Shown here piece by piece: positions 7,531 to 16,394 of a DNA stretch of 64,000 nt. The stretch comes from an uncultured Alphaproteobacteria bacterium (GTDB lineage Bacteria > Pseudomonadota > Alphaproteobacteria > HIMB59 > GCA-002718135), in contig CACNNQ010000001.1 in the NCBI GenBank assembly GCA_902621855.1, positions 248,001 through 312,000 of the forward strand, given 5' to 3'. The notes beneath the pieces were generated by a model. That model was given only the letters and a program-made list of their open reading frames with translations. It did no database searches and was not told where the DNA came from. The translations under genes and the position numbers were made by a program. The first letter of the stretch is position 1. Each line of letters begins with the position of its first letter.

Positions 7531-8670
7531 TTACCCCTTAACTGATCCAGCTACCAAGCCTCTAATAAAATATCTTTGAAGTGCAAAAAATATAAATAAT
7601 GGAACCGTCATAGATACAAATGCTCCTGTTGTTAATATCTCCCAATTTTCTCCCCTAGAACCTAAAAGCTCTTTTAACTTTGCTGTTAAAATAATTTCAC
7701 TTGGTACTTGATCTAAGAAAACAAGTCCAACTAATAGATCATTCCAACACCATAAAAATTGTAGAATAAATATAGAAGCAAAGGCAGGAACTGATAATGG
7801 TAATATAATTCTTAAAAAAATATCATAATGTGTTGCCCCATCTACTTTAGCAGCTTCCATCATCTCATTTGGCAATGATTTTAAAAAATTTCTAAGTAAA
7901 AAAGTTGTTGAAGCTAATCCAAATCCAGTATGAGCCATCCACACCCCAGGGTATGATTTGGCGGCTACTCCAAAAAGTGCACCAAAATCATTATATATAG
8001 TCAAAATAGGAATTAATGACATTTGTAAGGGTACAACTAGAGATGCGATAATTATGGCAAGTAAAGTATCTCTTCCAAAAAACTTCATCCATGTAAGGGC
8101 GTATGCAAAAAATGAACAAATTATTAAAGGGATTAATGTGGATGGAAGAGCTACAGCCATTGTATTGATAAATGCTCTTCCTATTCCTTCTTTAAATAAT
8201 ACTTCTCTGTAATTATCAAAAGTAAATGCTGGTGGGCTAAGTGCTGTTATAAAGAGTCTTTTACCTTTCTTTTTTGAAAACTCTTTTTCAGATTTTAAAA
8301 TATATTCACCATCTTCATTTACTGTAACAAAACTATCATCTTTTAATATTGCAATATCATCTACAGCAAATTCATTAATCCTTTTTGAAGTTATCCCAAA
8401 GCTTTGTATTTTTTTTCCAGAGTTACTATCAAATAATTTTCCTTTAATTATAAAAAAATCCCCTTCTTTTATTTGATTTTCCATTCCTGCCATGCGGTAG
8501 ATTTCATTTACTTTAGTTGTAGTTAAAGATGTCCACCAGCCGCTTATTGCCAAAAGATCTTTATCTCTTAATGAGCTTATAAATAAACCGAATGTCGGAA
8601 TTATCCAAATAAGAACAAAAAATAATAGTAAAAGCTGTGAAAAAATTGAAGGTAAAGAAATTTTTTTCAT
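7531..8670 (-). CDS. thuG: Carbohydrate ABC transporter permease with large periplasmic insertion (AglG/ThuG/MalG type)
   Basis: The inner-membrane permease has 379 residues, about 100 more than a usual MalG-type subunit. An N-terminal membrane segment (about 13-33) is followed by a long hydrophilic stretch up to about residue 145, then the five-helix permease core. The EAA loop EAAKVDGATHYDIFLRIILP contacts the ATPase. As far as I recall, the enlarged first periplasmic loop is typical of AglG-type alpha-glucoside permeases, which supports an alpha-glucoside substrate. It overlaps the partner permease by one base and ends with the usual VAGSVKG tail. Confidence 0.87.
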   Translation of the reverse strand: MKKISLPSIFSQLLLLFFVLIWIIPTFGLFISSLRDKDLLAISGWWTSLTTTKVNEIYRMAGMENQIKEGDFFIIKGKLFDSNSGKKIQSFGITSKRINEFAVDDIAILKDDSFVTVNEDGEYILKSEKEFSKKKGKRLFITALSPPAFTFDNYREVLFKEGIGRAFINTMAVALPSTLIPLIICSFFAYALTWMKFFGRDTLLAIIIASLVVPLQMSLIPILTIYNDFGALFGVAAKSYPGVWMAHTGFGLASTTFLLRNFLKSLPNEMMEAAKVDGATHYDIFLRIILPLSVPAFASIFILQFLWCWNDLLVGLVFLDQVPSEIILTAKLKELLGSRGENWEILTTGAFVSMTVPLFIFFALQRYFIRGLVAGSVKG

Positions 8671-9653
8671 TATATTTTTTGCTCTTGTCTATGCTTATAT
8701 AAATTCCATGCTAAAATTGGTATTACTCCAATCATAATAACTATTGCTAAAACACTTCCTCTACCTGAGTCTCCACCACCTCGAAACATCCAATCATACA
8801 TTAAATTTGCTAATACACCCGTTTGCCATTCCCCATTTGTCATGGCAAAAATAATATCAAAAATTCTTAAGACAATAATTGTAATCAACGTCCAAATTAC
8901 TAATATTGTTTGTTCTAGATAAGGTATTATAATTGAAAAAAAAATTTTAATTTCACTGGCTCCATCAATCCTTGCTGCTTCAAGCATTTCTTTAGGTATA
9001 CTTCTTAAAGCAGCACTAAATATAACAAGAGCCAATCCAGTTTGTATCCAAATCATTATTGCCATTAAAAATATATTGTTCCATAATGGTATTGTTAACC
9101 AAGCTTGGGGTTCATAGCCAAATGAAACAATTATTGCATTCAGTAAACCAATTTGAGTATTTTCTGGCCCTCTATATTCATATATAAATTTCCAAATTAC
9201 TCCTGCACCAACAAATGATATAGCCATAGGCATGAAAATTATTGACTTAGCTATTGATCCCCACCAAACACGATCTGCTAAGTTAGCGATTAATAAACCA
9301 AAAAATGTGCTAAGTGTTGGCACTATTAGTAACCAGCCTAAATTATTTAAAATACTTCTTTTAAATTCTGGATCATTTATAGCCCATTTATAATTGTATA
9401 AACCTACAAATTCTCTTCCAAATTTGTCATAAAAACTTAGTCTTATTGTTTCAAATACAGGATATAAAATAAATATAAAAAGTACAATAAAAGCTGGCGT
9501 AATAAAAATAATTACCCGTGCTGAATTTTCAAAATTATACTTTTTATTTTGCCTTCTTTCATAAATATCTAAAAAAAAATTCGCTGCGTGGAAAAATAAA
9601 ACAAAAAAGAAAATTCCTAAAACAACTATGAAAGCTAAATTAGTTATGCTCAT
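8670..9653 (-). CDS. thuF: Carbohydrate ABC transporter permease (AglF/ThuF/MalF type)
   Basis: The 327-residue inner-membrane protein has an extra N-terminal helix, a second helix around VIIFITPAFIVLFIFILYP, and the MalF-type permease core. The EAA loop EAARIDGASEIKIFFSIIIP lies around residue 225. It pairs with the following permease, which overlaps its stop codon. It is separated from the upstream binding-protein gene by a strong hairpin-plus-U-run element, so it is probably expressed at a lower level than the binding protein. Family is certain; the substrate is inferred from the operon. Confidence 0.87.
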   Translation of the reverse strand: MSITNLAFIVVLGIFFFVLFFHAANFFLDIYERRQNKKYNFENSARVIIFITPAFIVLFIFILYPVFETIRLSFYDKFGREFVGLYNYKWAINDPEFKRSILNNLGWLLIVPTLSTFFGLLIANLADRVWWGSIAKSIIFMPMAISFVGAGVIWKFIYEYRGPENTQIGLLNAIIVSFGYEPQAWLTIPLWNNIFLMAIMIWIQTGLALVIFSAALRSIPKEMLEAARIDGASEIKIFFSIIIPYLEQTILVIWTLITIIVLRIFDIIFAMTNGEWQTGVLANLMYDWMFRGGGDSGRGSVLAIVIMIGVIPILAWNLYKHRQEQKI

Positions 9654-9670
9654 TGATTAAGTAAATATAT

Positions 9671-9707
9671 AAAAAAAACAGGCGAACAAGTTAATTGTTC
9701 GCCTGTT
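9671..9707 (-). terminator. Intra-operon terminator/stabiliser between binding protein and permease genes
   Basis: A 13-bp perfect stem (AACAGGCGAACAA with its complement) closes a 5-base loop. On the minus strand an eight-T run follows it. This is the best intrinsic-terminator signature in the window, yet it lies inside the transport operon. Partial termination or 3'-end protection here would raise binding-protein output over the permeases, as known for other binding-protein operons. Confidence 0.8.
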
Positions 9708-9720
9708 ATTACAAGAGGAA

Positions 9721-11031
9721 TTATTTAATTGCGTCCCAGCTATCTTGGATTGCATCAGCTACATCTTGTGCAGATTTTCCATTGGTATAATCAACCATAC
9801 CAGTCCAGAATGTACCTGCACCAATTGCACCTGGCATTAAATCAGATGCATCAAACCTAAAGGTTGTAGCGCCTGTTAAAATTTCACCAAGTTTTCTAAA
9901 TGTTTCACTAGCATATTTGCTTCCATCAACACCTTTATGAGGAGTTAAGAAACCACCTTTTGCCATCCAATACTCATGAGCTTCTGGATGCATTAAAAAT
10001 TTAATGAACTCAATAGTAGCTTGATTATCATTTGTAGCAGCAACTAATGTACCTGCTCCAAGAACAGGTGTTCCTAAATCTTTAGTTTCATATGCTGGAA
10101 AATAAAAGAAATCATAATCTACACCCGCTTCAACTCCATCAGGAAAAAATGCAGGAATAAAGCTAGCTTGTCTATGCATCATGCATTCTGCCGGTGATGT
10201 AAATAAGCCATTAGGAGCGTCTCTAAAATCAGTTGTTGCAACTGCTTTAGAACCTCCATTTACGAAATCATCATTTAACGCAAATGTTCCAAAGAAATTC
10301 ATTGCCTCTATGACTCTTGGATCATTAAATGGCATTTCATTTGACACCCACATATCATAAACTTGTGGTGAATGAGTTCTTAGCATAATGTCTTCCATCC
10401 AGTCAGTTGCTGGCCAACCAGTCGCTGCACCTGAACCAAGACCTATACACCAAGGTGTATTACCATCAGAAGCCATTTGTCTAGTTAATGAAATTAATTC
10501 TTCCATTGTTGATGGAACTTCATAACCATTATCCTCAAAATTATCAGGTGAATACCATACTAAACTCTTAACATTAGTTCTAAAAAATATTGCATTAAAC
10601 TGGTCATTTCCATTTTCGTCAGCATAAGTTGATAAATCAACCCATGATTGTCCTGCTGCGTAGTTATCTAAAACCATCTGCTTAATGTCATCTCCAAGTG
10701 GAACTAATCCGCCCATTGCAGCCGCGTTAGCAGCAAGTCCTGGTTGTGGGAAGACAACTAAATCTGCAGCACTTCCAGCTTTAAGATCAATCATTACTTG
10801 TTGTTCAAAACTATCAGATCCACCATATTCAAAAGTTGCACCAGTAGCTTTTTCAAATATTGCTCCTACTTCTCTCATTATTTCTTGCTCAGGAGACAAC
10901 CATGGCCCGAACATTACAACTTTTTGGCCACTTAAATCAGGTCCTGAATATAGGTGACCTCCACCAAAGGCTGAAAAGCTTATAAATAATGATGATAAAG
11001 AAGCTAATAAAATTTTACTAAATTTTTTCAT
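9721..11031 (-). CDS. thuE: Periplasmic alpha-glucoside/trehalose-type sugar-binding protein
   Basis: The protein captures sugar in the periplasm for the adjacent ABC importer. I start it at the ATG at 11031, not the ORF-track start at 11070. The latter runs into the promoter/operator, while 11031 has GGAGG just upstream and gives a proper signal peptide (MKKFSKILLASLSSLFISFSAFG). The mature protein is a family-1 extracellular solute-binding protein similar to AglE: DLVVFPQPGLAA, IFFRTNVKSLVWYSPDNFE, PATDWMEDIMLR and FIPAFFPDGVEAG. It is 436 residues long, normal for the family. It is first in the operon and probably repressed by the divergent LacI-type regulator. Confidence 0.88.
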   Translation of the reverse strand: MKKFSKILLASLSSLFISFSAFGGGHLYSGPDLSGQKVVMFGPWLSPEQEIMREVGAIFEKATGATFEYGGSDSFEQQVMIDLKAGSAADLVVFPQPGLAANAAAMGGLVPLGDDIKQMVLDNYAAGQSWVDLSTYADENGNDQFNAIFFRTNVKSLVWYSPDNFEDNGYEVPSTMEELISLTRQMASDGNTPWCIGLGSGAATGWPATDWMEDIMLRTHSPQVYDMWVSNEMPFNDPRVIEAMNFFGTFALNDDFVNGGSKAVATTDFRDAPNGLFTSPAECMMHRQASFIPAFFPDGVEAGVDYDFFYFPAYETKDLGTPVLGAGTLVAATNDNQATIEFIKFLMHPEAHEYWMAKGGFLTPHKGVDGSKYASETFRKLGEILTGATTFRFDASDLMPGAIGAGTFWTGMVDYTNGKSAQDVADAIQDSWDAIK

Positions 11032-11065
11032 TAATTCCTCCGAGTTAAAATATATTTTATATTTT

Positions 11066-11087
11066 ACCAAAACGTTTTGGTTGTCAA
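11066..11087 (-). promoter_or_regulatory. LacI-type operator between -35 and -10 of the sugar-uptake operon
   Basis: ACCAAAACGTTTTGGT (11066-11081) is a perfect 16-bp palindrome with the central CG typical of LacI/GalR operators. On the minus strand a consensus -35 TTGACA sits at 11082-11087. An A+T-rich -10 candidate (AAATAT, or TATAAA slightly further) follows about 17-20 bases later. Repressor bound here would cover the spacer and block RNA polymerase. The site also lies about 35 bases upstream of the regulator gene, so autoregulation is likely. Confidence 0.85.
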
Positions 11088-11117
11088 TTCATTATTTGTA
11101 AGTTATTCATAAATTTT

Positions 11118-12140
11118 ATGAATATTAAAGAATTAGCCAAAAAACTAGATTTATCGATAACAACAGTTTCTAGAGCTTTAGGAGGATATTCAGACGTAAG
11201 TGAAAAAACAAGGCAGAGAGTGAAAAAATTTGCAATTAAATATCAGTACAGTCCAAATCCTTATGCTAGTACCCTTGCATCAGGAAAGACTAAAACAGTT
11301 GGATACGTTCTTCCAATTTATGGCACAAACACTAGTACCCTGAATCAAGGAAATTTTTTTCAATTTATATCTGGAATGTCTGATGAATTACTATCTGAAA
11401 GCATACAATTGCAAATTCTGTTTGCAAAAAGTGAGCAGGAAGAAATACAAGCTTACAAAAAATTAATTTTTGAACAAAAAATTGAAAATATTGTTTTACA
11501 AAATATAAAGACTGAAGATCTAAGAATTAAATTACTAAATAAATATAAAATTAATTATGTAGCATGGGGTAAAACAGAGTCAAATCAAAATTTTTCATGG
11601 GTAGATCTTGACAACAAAGGTGCAGTTCAAACTATAACTAAGTATTTGATTAAAAAAAATCACAAAAATATATCTTACATAAATATTTCTGAAAAATATA
11701 ATTTTGCTAATGAAAGAAAAAAAGGTTTTCTAGAATGTTTAAAATTAAATAAAATTAAATTTAATAAAAGTTATTACAGATCTATTAAGCTTGAAGAACC
11801 AGGTAAAAGTTTTGAAATAATAACTAACATGCTATTAGAAAATAAAAACATTACCGCTATAATTTGTTCTACTGAATTTTCAGCATTAAGTGCAATTAAA
11901 GCATGTAACAATTTAAATTATGAAATTGGTAAAGATATTTCAATTATAACCTTTGATGGACCATTAGTGAGAGATTTGAGTACTCCTCCTATTACTGCAG
12001 CATCTTTTCCAGTAAAAGAACTTGGGAAAAAAGCAATAAACATTCTTTTAGACAAAAAAAAATCCCAAGATAAAACAATTAATTACCTTGCAAAATCTTA
12101 TATTATAGAGAGGGGGTCTGTACACTTTGTGAATTTATAA
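11118..12140 (+). CDS. LacI-family transcriptional regulator of the sugar operon (ThuR/AglR-like)
   Basis: The 340-residue repressor has an N-terminal helix-turn-helix NIKELAKKLDLSITTVSRALGGYSDVSEKTRQRV and the hinge helix region NPYASTLASGKTKTVGYVLP. A periplasmic-binding-protein-like sensor domain follows (IICSTEFSALSAIKACN, ISIITFDGP). It is transcribed divergently from the binding-protein gene, and a perfect LacI-type palindrome lies in the 86 bases between the two start codons. It probably senses the incoming disaccharide or a derivative. The family is certain; the inducer is unknown. Confidence 0.92.
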   Translation: MNIKELAKKLDLSITTVSRALGGYSDVSEKTRQRVKKFAIKYQYSPNPYASTLASGKTKTVGYVLPIYGTNTSTLNQGNFFQFISGMSDELLSESIQLQILFAKSEQEEIQAYKKLIFEQKIENIVLQNIKTEDLRIKLLNKYKINYVAWGKTESNQNFSWVDLDNKGAVQTITKYLIKKNHKNISYINISEKYNFANERKKGFLECLKLNKIKFNKSYYRSIKLEEPGKSFEIITNMLLENKNITAIICSTEFSALSAIKACNNLNYEIGKDISIITFDGPLVRDLSTPPITAASFPVKELGKKAINILLDKKKSQDKTINYLAKSYIIERGSVHFVNL

Positions 12141-12205
12141 AATTTTAACTTTTTAAAATTAAATTTCTCATTTAATACTTACTAAATCAGGTTTATAGGA
12201 AACTC

Positions 12206-13501
12206 ATGAAATTAGTTATTGTAGGTTCAGGATATGTAGGTCTTGTTACAGGAGCGTGTTTTTCTGAATTTGGATATAAAACAATTTGTGTAGATAAAGA
12301 TCAAGATAGAATTAATCAATTAAATTCAGGGGTTTGCCCATTTTATGAACCTGGCATGGAGGATTTACTAAAAAAACATTTAAAAAATACAAAATTATTA
12401 TCTTTTTCCACTTCCTTGTCTGAGTCTATACACAAAGCTGATATAGTATTTATAACTGTAGGAACGCCTAGCAGAAGATTAGAAGACGATGCAGATCTAA
12501 AATATGTATGGGCTGTAGCTGAAGAAATAAGTCATAATATAAAAAAATATTGTTTAGTTGTAACCAAGTCAACTGTACCCGTTGGAACATCAAATGAAAT
12601 AAAAAGAATTATTGAAAAAACAGTTCCTAAAGAAAATTTTGATGTTGTATCTAATCCTGAATTTTTAAGAGAAGGTTCTGCAATTAACGATTTTATGCGT
12701 CCTGATAGAGTCGTGATTGGAACTGATAATAAAAAATCAGAAAACATAATGAGAGAGCTTTATAGACCATTATATTTAAGAGAAACTCCTATTTTCGTAA
12801 CTTCTATAGAAAGTTCAGAAATAATTAAATATGCTTCAAATAGTTTTCTTGCAACAAAAATTAGCTTTATTAATGAAGTGTCAGATCTTTGTGAAGTCGT
12901 GGGTGCGAATGTTCAAGATGTTTCGGATGCTATGGGCATTGATCAGAGAATTGGGCCTAAATTTTTAAATGCTGGTCCTGGTTATGGAGGCTCTTGCTTT
13001 CCTAAAGATGTAAAGGCATTTATTTCCACTGCAAAAAAATTTGATACTAATTTATCTATAATTAATGCTGTGCATGAATCAAATAAAAAAAGAGTCATAA
13101 AAATTGTTGATAAAATTGAAAAAAATACCAAAAAAAACTCATCTCTTACTATGTTAGGACTCAGTTTTAAACCAAACACAGATGATATAAGAGAATCCAC
13201 TTCAATTAAAATTGCCAATCTACTTAATGAAAAAGGATATCAGATAAAATGTTATGATCCAGAAGCAATGGAAAATGTAAAAAATGAAAAATATAATTTT
13301 CATTTTTATAATACAGCCATAGAGGCATGTAGAGATACAAACGCTATCATTATAGGCACTGAATGGAATGAGTTTCGAGCATTAAATCTTATTGATATTG
13401 GTAAAATAGTAAATGAAAAGATAATTTTTGATTTGCGAAATATTTACAACAAAGATGAAGTAATCAAGATCGGATATAAGTATTATGGAACTGGAAAATA
13501 A
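12206..13501 (+). CDS. ugd: UDP-glucose 6-dehydrogenase
   Basis: The enzyme oxidises UDP-glucose to UDP-glucuronate with two NAD+, a precursor for surface polysaccharides. The 431-residue protein begins with the NAD site KLVIVGSGYVGLVTGACFSEFG. It carries the catalytic cysteine in GPGYGGSCFPKDVKAF (about residue 260) and ends in the UDP-binding domain (LGLSFKPNTDDIRESTS). Its 3' end overlaps the phosphohexomutase gene by 17 bases, so the two are coupled in nucleotide-sugar synthesis. Length and motifs are complete. Confidence 0.93.
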   Translation: MKLVIVGSGYVGLVTGACFSEFGYKTICVDKDQDRINQLNSGVCPFYEPGMEDLLKKHLKNTKLLSFSTSLSESIHKADIVFITVGTPSRRLEDDADLKYVWAVAEEISHNIKKYCLVVTKSTVPVGTSNEIKRIIEKTVPKENFDVVSNPEFLREGSAINDFMRPDRVVIGTDNKKSENIMRELYRPLYLRETPIFVTSIESSEIIKYASNSFLATKISFINEVSDLCEVVGANVQDVSDAMGIDQRIGPKFLNAGPGYGGSCFPKDVKAFISTAKKFDTNLSIINAVHESNKKRVIKIVDKIEKNTKKNSSLTMLGLSFKPNTDDIRESTSIKIANLLNEKGYQIKCYDPEAMENVKNEKYNFHFYNTAIEACRDTNAIIIGTEWNEFRALNLIDIGKIVNEKIIFDLRNIYNKDEVIKIGYKYYGTGK

Positions 13502-14891
13502 ATTTCTAATTGAAGATTTTGATCCTGAGGTATTACGTGAATATGATATACGAGGTATTGTTAACAAAAATATTAATGAAAATACTTCTTACACAATAGG
13601 AAGAGTATTTGGCCATATTGTTTTTACAAAAAATAATTCAAACACTGTTGCTGTAGGTTACGATGGTAGACTAACTTCCCCTAAGTTATATAAAGCTCTA
13701 AGTAAAGGATTAATAGACTCTGGTTTAGAGGTGAAGAGTATCGGTATTTGTCCAACACCAATGCTATATTTTGCAGATTATCATCTTAAAACTGATGCTG
13801 CTATTATGATAACGGGATCTCATAATCCTTCTGAATATAATGGTTTTAAGATGGTGCTAAATAAGCATAGTTTTTTTAGTGAAAATATCCAAAACTTTCA
13901 AAATATAGTCCTAAATCATAAACTTGAAAAAAGAAAAGGAAATATTACTCATATTGATTTAGTAGATAATTATGTTCTTAGAGTTTTAAAAAATATTTCA
14001 ATCAAAAGAAAATTAAAAGTTTGTTGGGATATTGGTAATGGGGCTATGGGTGTTGTTATTGATAAAATAATATCTAAACTTGAAAATACTGATAATATAA
14101 TTCTTAATAAGGATGTAGATGGTAATTTTCCGAACCATCATCCAGATCCTACAGTTCCTAAAAATATGGAACAACTAATTAAATCAGTTAAAAAAAATAA
14201 TTGTGATATTGGATTAGCATTTGATGGTGATGGTGATAGATTAGGTGTTGTTGATAATTTAGGTAATATAGTATGGGCAGATCAATATATGCTTATACTT
14301 TGTTCTGAAATAGCAAATATATACCAAGAGCCAAAAGTAATAATGGATGTAAAATGTAGCAAAGTTTTTTTTGATGAATCAAAAAAGATGGGCTGTTTTC
14401 CCATTATGGAGAGAACAGGTCATTCTCCAATAAAAGAAAAAATGAAAGAATTAAATTCACCACTATCTGGAGAAATGAGTGGACATGTTTGTTATAGTGA
14501 TGATTTTTATGGTTATGATGATGCGATGTATGTTGCATTACGTTTATTAAGAATACTATCTAATCAGGAAAAATCATTAAATGAATTAATTAATGTTTAT
14601 CCAAAAACATTTTCAACACCTGAAACAAGGTTTGATGTTGAAGAAGCAAAAAAATTTTTAATTATTGAGGAGATAAAAGAAAGAATAAAAAATAAAGAAG
14701 GTAAAATAATAGACATTGACGGTATAAGAGTTGAAAATGATGATGGGTGGTTTCTCATGAGAGCTAGCAATACTCAAAATCAACTAACTTGTAGAGCAGA
14801 GTCAACTTCTCAAGAAGGTCTTAAATCTCTTATAGCAATTATAGAAAATCAGTTATCTCTTAGTGGTATAAATTATAAATTTACAATCTAA
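13485..14891 (+). CDS. manB: Phosphomannomutase/phosphoglucomutase
   Basis: The cytosolic enzyme interconverts hexose 6- and 1-phosphates via a phosphoserine. Its 468 residues show the N-terminal YDIRGIV, the active serine in MITGSHNPSEYNGFKM (about residue 105), the metal loop AFDGDGDRLGVVD, the sugar-binding GEMSGH and the phosphate-binding RASNTQNQL. This is the complete AlgC/ManB-type four-domain set. It overlaps ugd upstream by 17 bases and runs 11 bases into the convergent carboxypeptidase gene. It likely feeds mannose- and glucose-derived surface sugars. Confidence 0.9.
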   Translation: MELENKFLIEDFDPEVLREYDIRGIVNKNINENTSYTIGRVFGHIVFTKNNSNTVAVGYDGRLTSPKLYKALSKGLIDSGLEVKSIGICPTPMLYFADYHLKTDAAIMITGSHNPSEYNGFKMVLNKHSFFSENIQNFQNIVLNHKLEKRKGNITHIDLVDNYVLRVLKNISIKRKLKVCWDIGNGAMGVVIDKIISKLENTDNIILNKDVDGNFPNHHPDPTVPKNMEQLIKSVKKNNCDIGLAFDGDGDRLGVVDNLGNIVWADQYMLILCSEIANIYQEPKVIMDVKCSKVFFDESKKMGCFPIMERTGHSPIKEKMKELNSPLSGEMSGHVCYSDDFYGYDDAMYVALRLLRILSNQEKSLNELINVYPKTFSTPETRFDVEEAKKFLIIEEIKERIKNKEGKIIDIDGIRVENDDGWFLMRASNTQNQLTCRAESTSQEGLKSLIAIIENQLSLSGINYKFTI

Positions 14892-15978
14892 CAAAACAAT
14901 CACGGTTATATTTTTCTAGCCTTTTACAAGCTGCATACGCTTCTTTTTTAGAAAAGTTTTCAAATCTAGATTCATAAAGTTGTTTGCCGCTAGCTTTAAT
15001 AAGAACTATATTTGAATTTTTATCTTTTGTAGAAATTGGATATCTGCTTTTAATTAATTTGATTTGTTTTTCTGCATTATTTCTATATTTAAATGTTCCA
15101 ACAACAATTGAGTAATTATTTTTTTTTACTTCTTTTATATCTTTAGTAACAATTTCTTTTTTATTATTATTTGTTTTTATATTTAGTTCAGCAAATTCTT
15201 TATCCATTATAATTTTTAATGATTTATTTCTTTGACTCCCTGTGTCTCCACCAAAAATAATTCCAATTAGCCTTTTATCATCTCTTACAGCTGAGAATGC
15301 TAATTGAAAACCAGATGCCTTAATATAACCTGTTTTAATTCCATCTGCACCTTCATAACTTAACATTAATTTATTGTGAGTTTTATAAGTTTTACCTTTG
15401 TAAGAAAACTTTGTATTGCTAAACAATTTATATTCATTTGGAAAATTTGTAATAAGCTTATGACATAGTTTTGAAATATCTCTTGCAGTTGTTAATTGAG
15501 CTCTATTAGGTAGACCAGATGCGTTTTTAAATGTTGTGTTTTTCATACCTAAATTTTTTGCGTAGCTTGTCATAAGTTTTGCAAATTCTTTCTCACTACC
15601 AGAAATATTTTCTGCTACCACTGTGGCCACATCATTTGCAGATTTAATTATAAGTGCATTAATTGCATCCCTAACTTTAATACTTGAACCATCCTTTAAA
15701 TATAACTTACTTGGCGACCTTGATGCAGCAACACTGGATACGCTTAATTGACTATCGAAACTTAGTTTTCCTTTTTTAATATAATCAAACAAAATGTATA
15801 AAGTCATTATTTTTGTAAGAGATGCTGGATAATTTTTTGTATCAGCATTGACCTCAAATAAGACTTCTTCTGTATCAAAATCTATGACTATAGCTGCTTT
15901 TTTTGCAAATAGATTTGATGAAAAGTTTAATATTAAAAAACTATTTAAAATTATGATTAATAGTAAATTATTTTTCAT
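14881..15978 (-). CDS. dacC: D-alanyl-D-alanine carboxypeptidase with C-terminal SPOR domain
   Basis: This periplasmic penicillin-binding protein trims pentapeptides of peptidoglycan. It has an N-terminal signal peptide (LLLIIILNSFLILNFSSNLFA). The three catalytic motifs are present: S53-LTK, S113-AN and K215-TG. The last ~75 residues (YSIVVGTFKYRNNAEKQI ... AYAACKRLEKYNRDCFVRL) look like a SPOR peptidoglycan-binding domain, an arrangement common in alphaproteobacterial DacC/DacF proteins. It is transcribed divergently from clpS across about 80 bases. The symbol could equally be dacA or dacF. Confidence 0.9.
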   Translation of the reverse strand: MKNNLLLIIILNSFLILNFSSNLFAKKAAIVIDFDTEEVLFEVNADTKNYPASLTKIMTLYILFDYIKKGKLSFDSQLSVSSVAASRSPSKLYLKDGSSIKVRDAINALIIKSANDVATVVAENISGSEKEFAKLMTSYAKNLGMKNTTFKNASGLPNRAQLTTARDISKLCHKLITNFPNEYKLFSNTKFSYKGKTYKTHNKLMLSYEGADGIKTGYIKASGFQLAFSAVRDDKRLIGIIFGGDTGSQRNKSLKIIMDKEFAELNIKTNNNKKEIVTKDIKEVKKNNYSIVVGTFKYRNNAEKQIKLIKSRYPISTKDKNSNIVLIKASGKQLYESRFENFSKKEAYAACKRLEKYNRDCFVRL

Positions 15979-16061
15979 TTTTTACTGATTAACATAAGAT
16001 TTTCGATGCTTTCAAACATAAAAATACTTTAAAATATTTAAAAACATATTATTTAATAAAT

Positions 16062-16394
16062 ATGGCAAATGAAGATCAAAATAACAATAATAACGAGGAT
16101 TTTCAAAGAGGTCTATTATTAGACACTAAACCAAAAACAAAAAAACCTTCTATGTATAATGTGTTATTACTAAATGATGATTATACTCCTATGGAATTTG
16201 TTGTAATGGTTTTAGAAAAAATATTTAATAAAAAACAAGAAGAGGCCACACAAATCATGTTACACGTTCACAAAAATGGTATAGGAGTTTGTGGAACATT
16301 TACTTTTGAGGTTGCCGAGTCTAAATGTAAATCAGTAATGGATATGGCAAAAAAAAATGAACATCCTTTACAATGCACTATGGAAAAAAATTAA
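16062..16394 (+). CDS. clpS: ATP-dependent Clp protease adaptor ClpS
   Basis: The 110-residue adaptor delivers N-degron substrates to ClpAP. A disordered, Asn-rich N-terminus is followed by the conserved core [25 protein letters not shown], the HxxG segment [13 protein letters not shown] and the C-terminal [22 protein letters not shown]. The [10 protein letters not shown] segment forms the N-degron pocket. Its stop codon overlaps the clpA start (TAATG), giving direct translational coupling with the partner chaperone. Confidence 0.95.
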   Translation: MANEDQNNNNNEDFQRGLLLDTKPKTKKPSMYNVLLLNDDYTPMEFVVMVLEKIFNKKQEEATQIMLHVHKNGIGVCGTFTFEVAESKCKSVMDMAKKNEHPLQCTMEKN

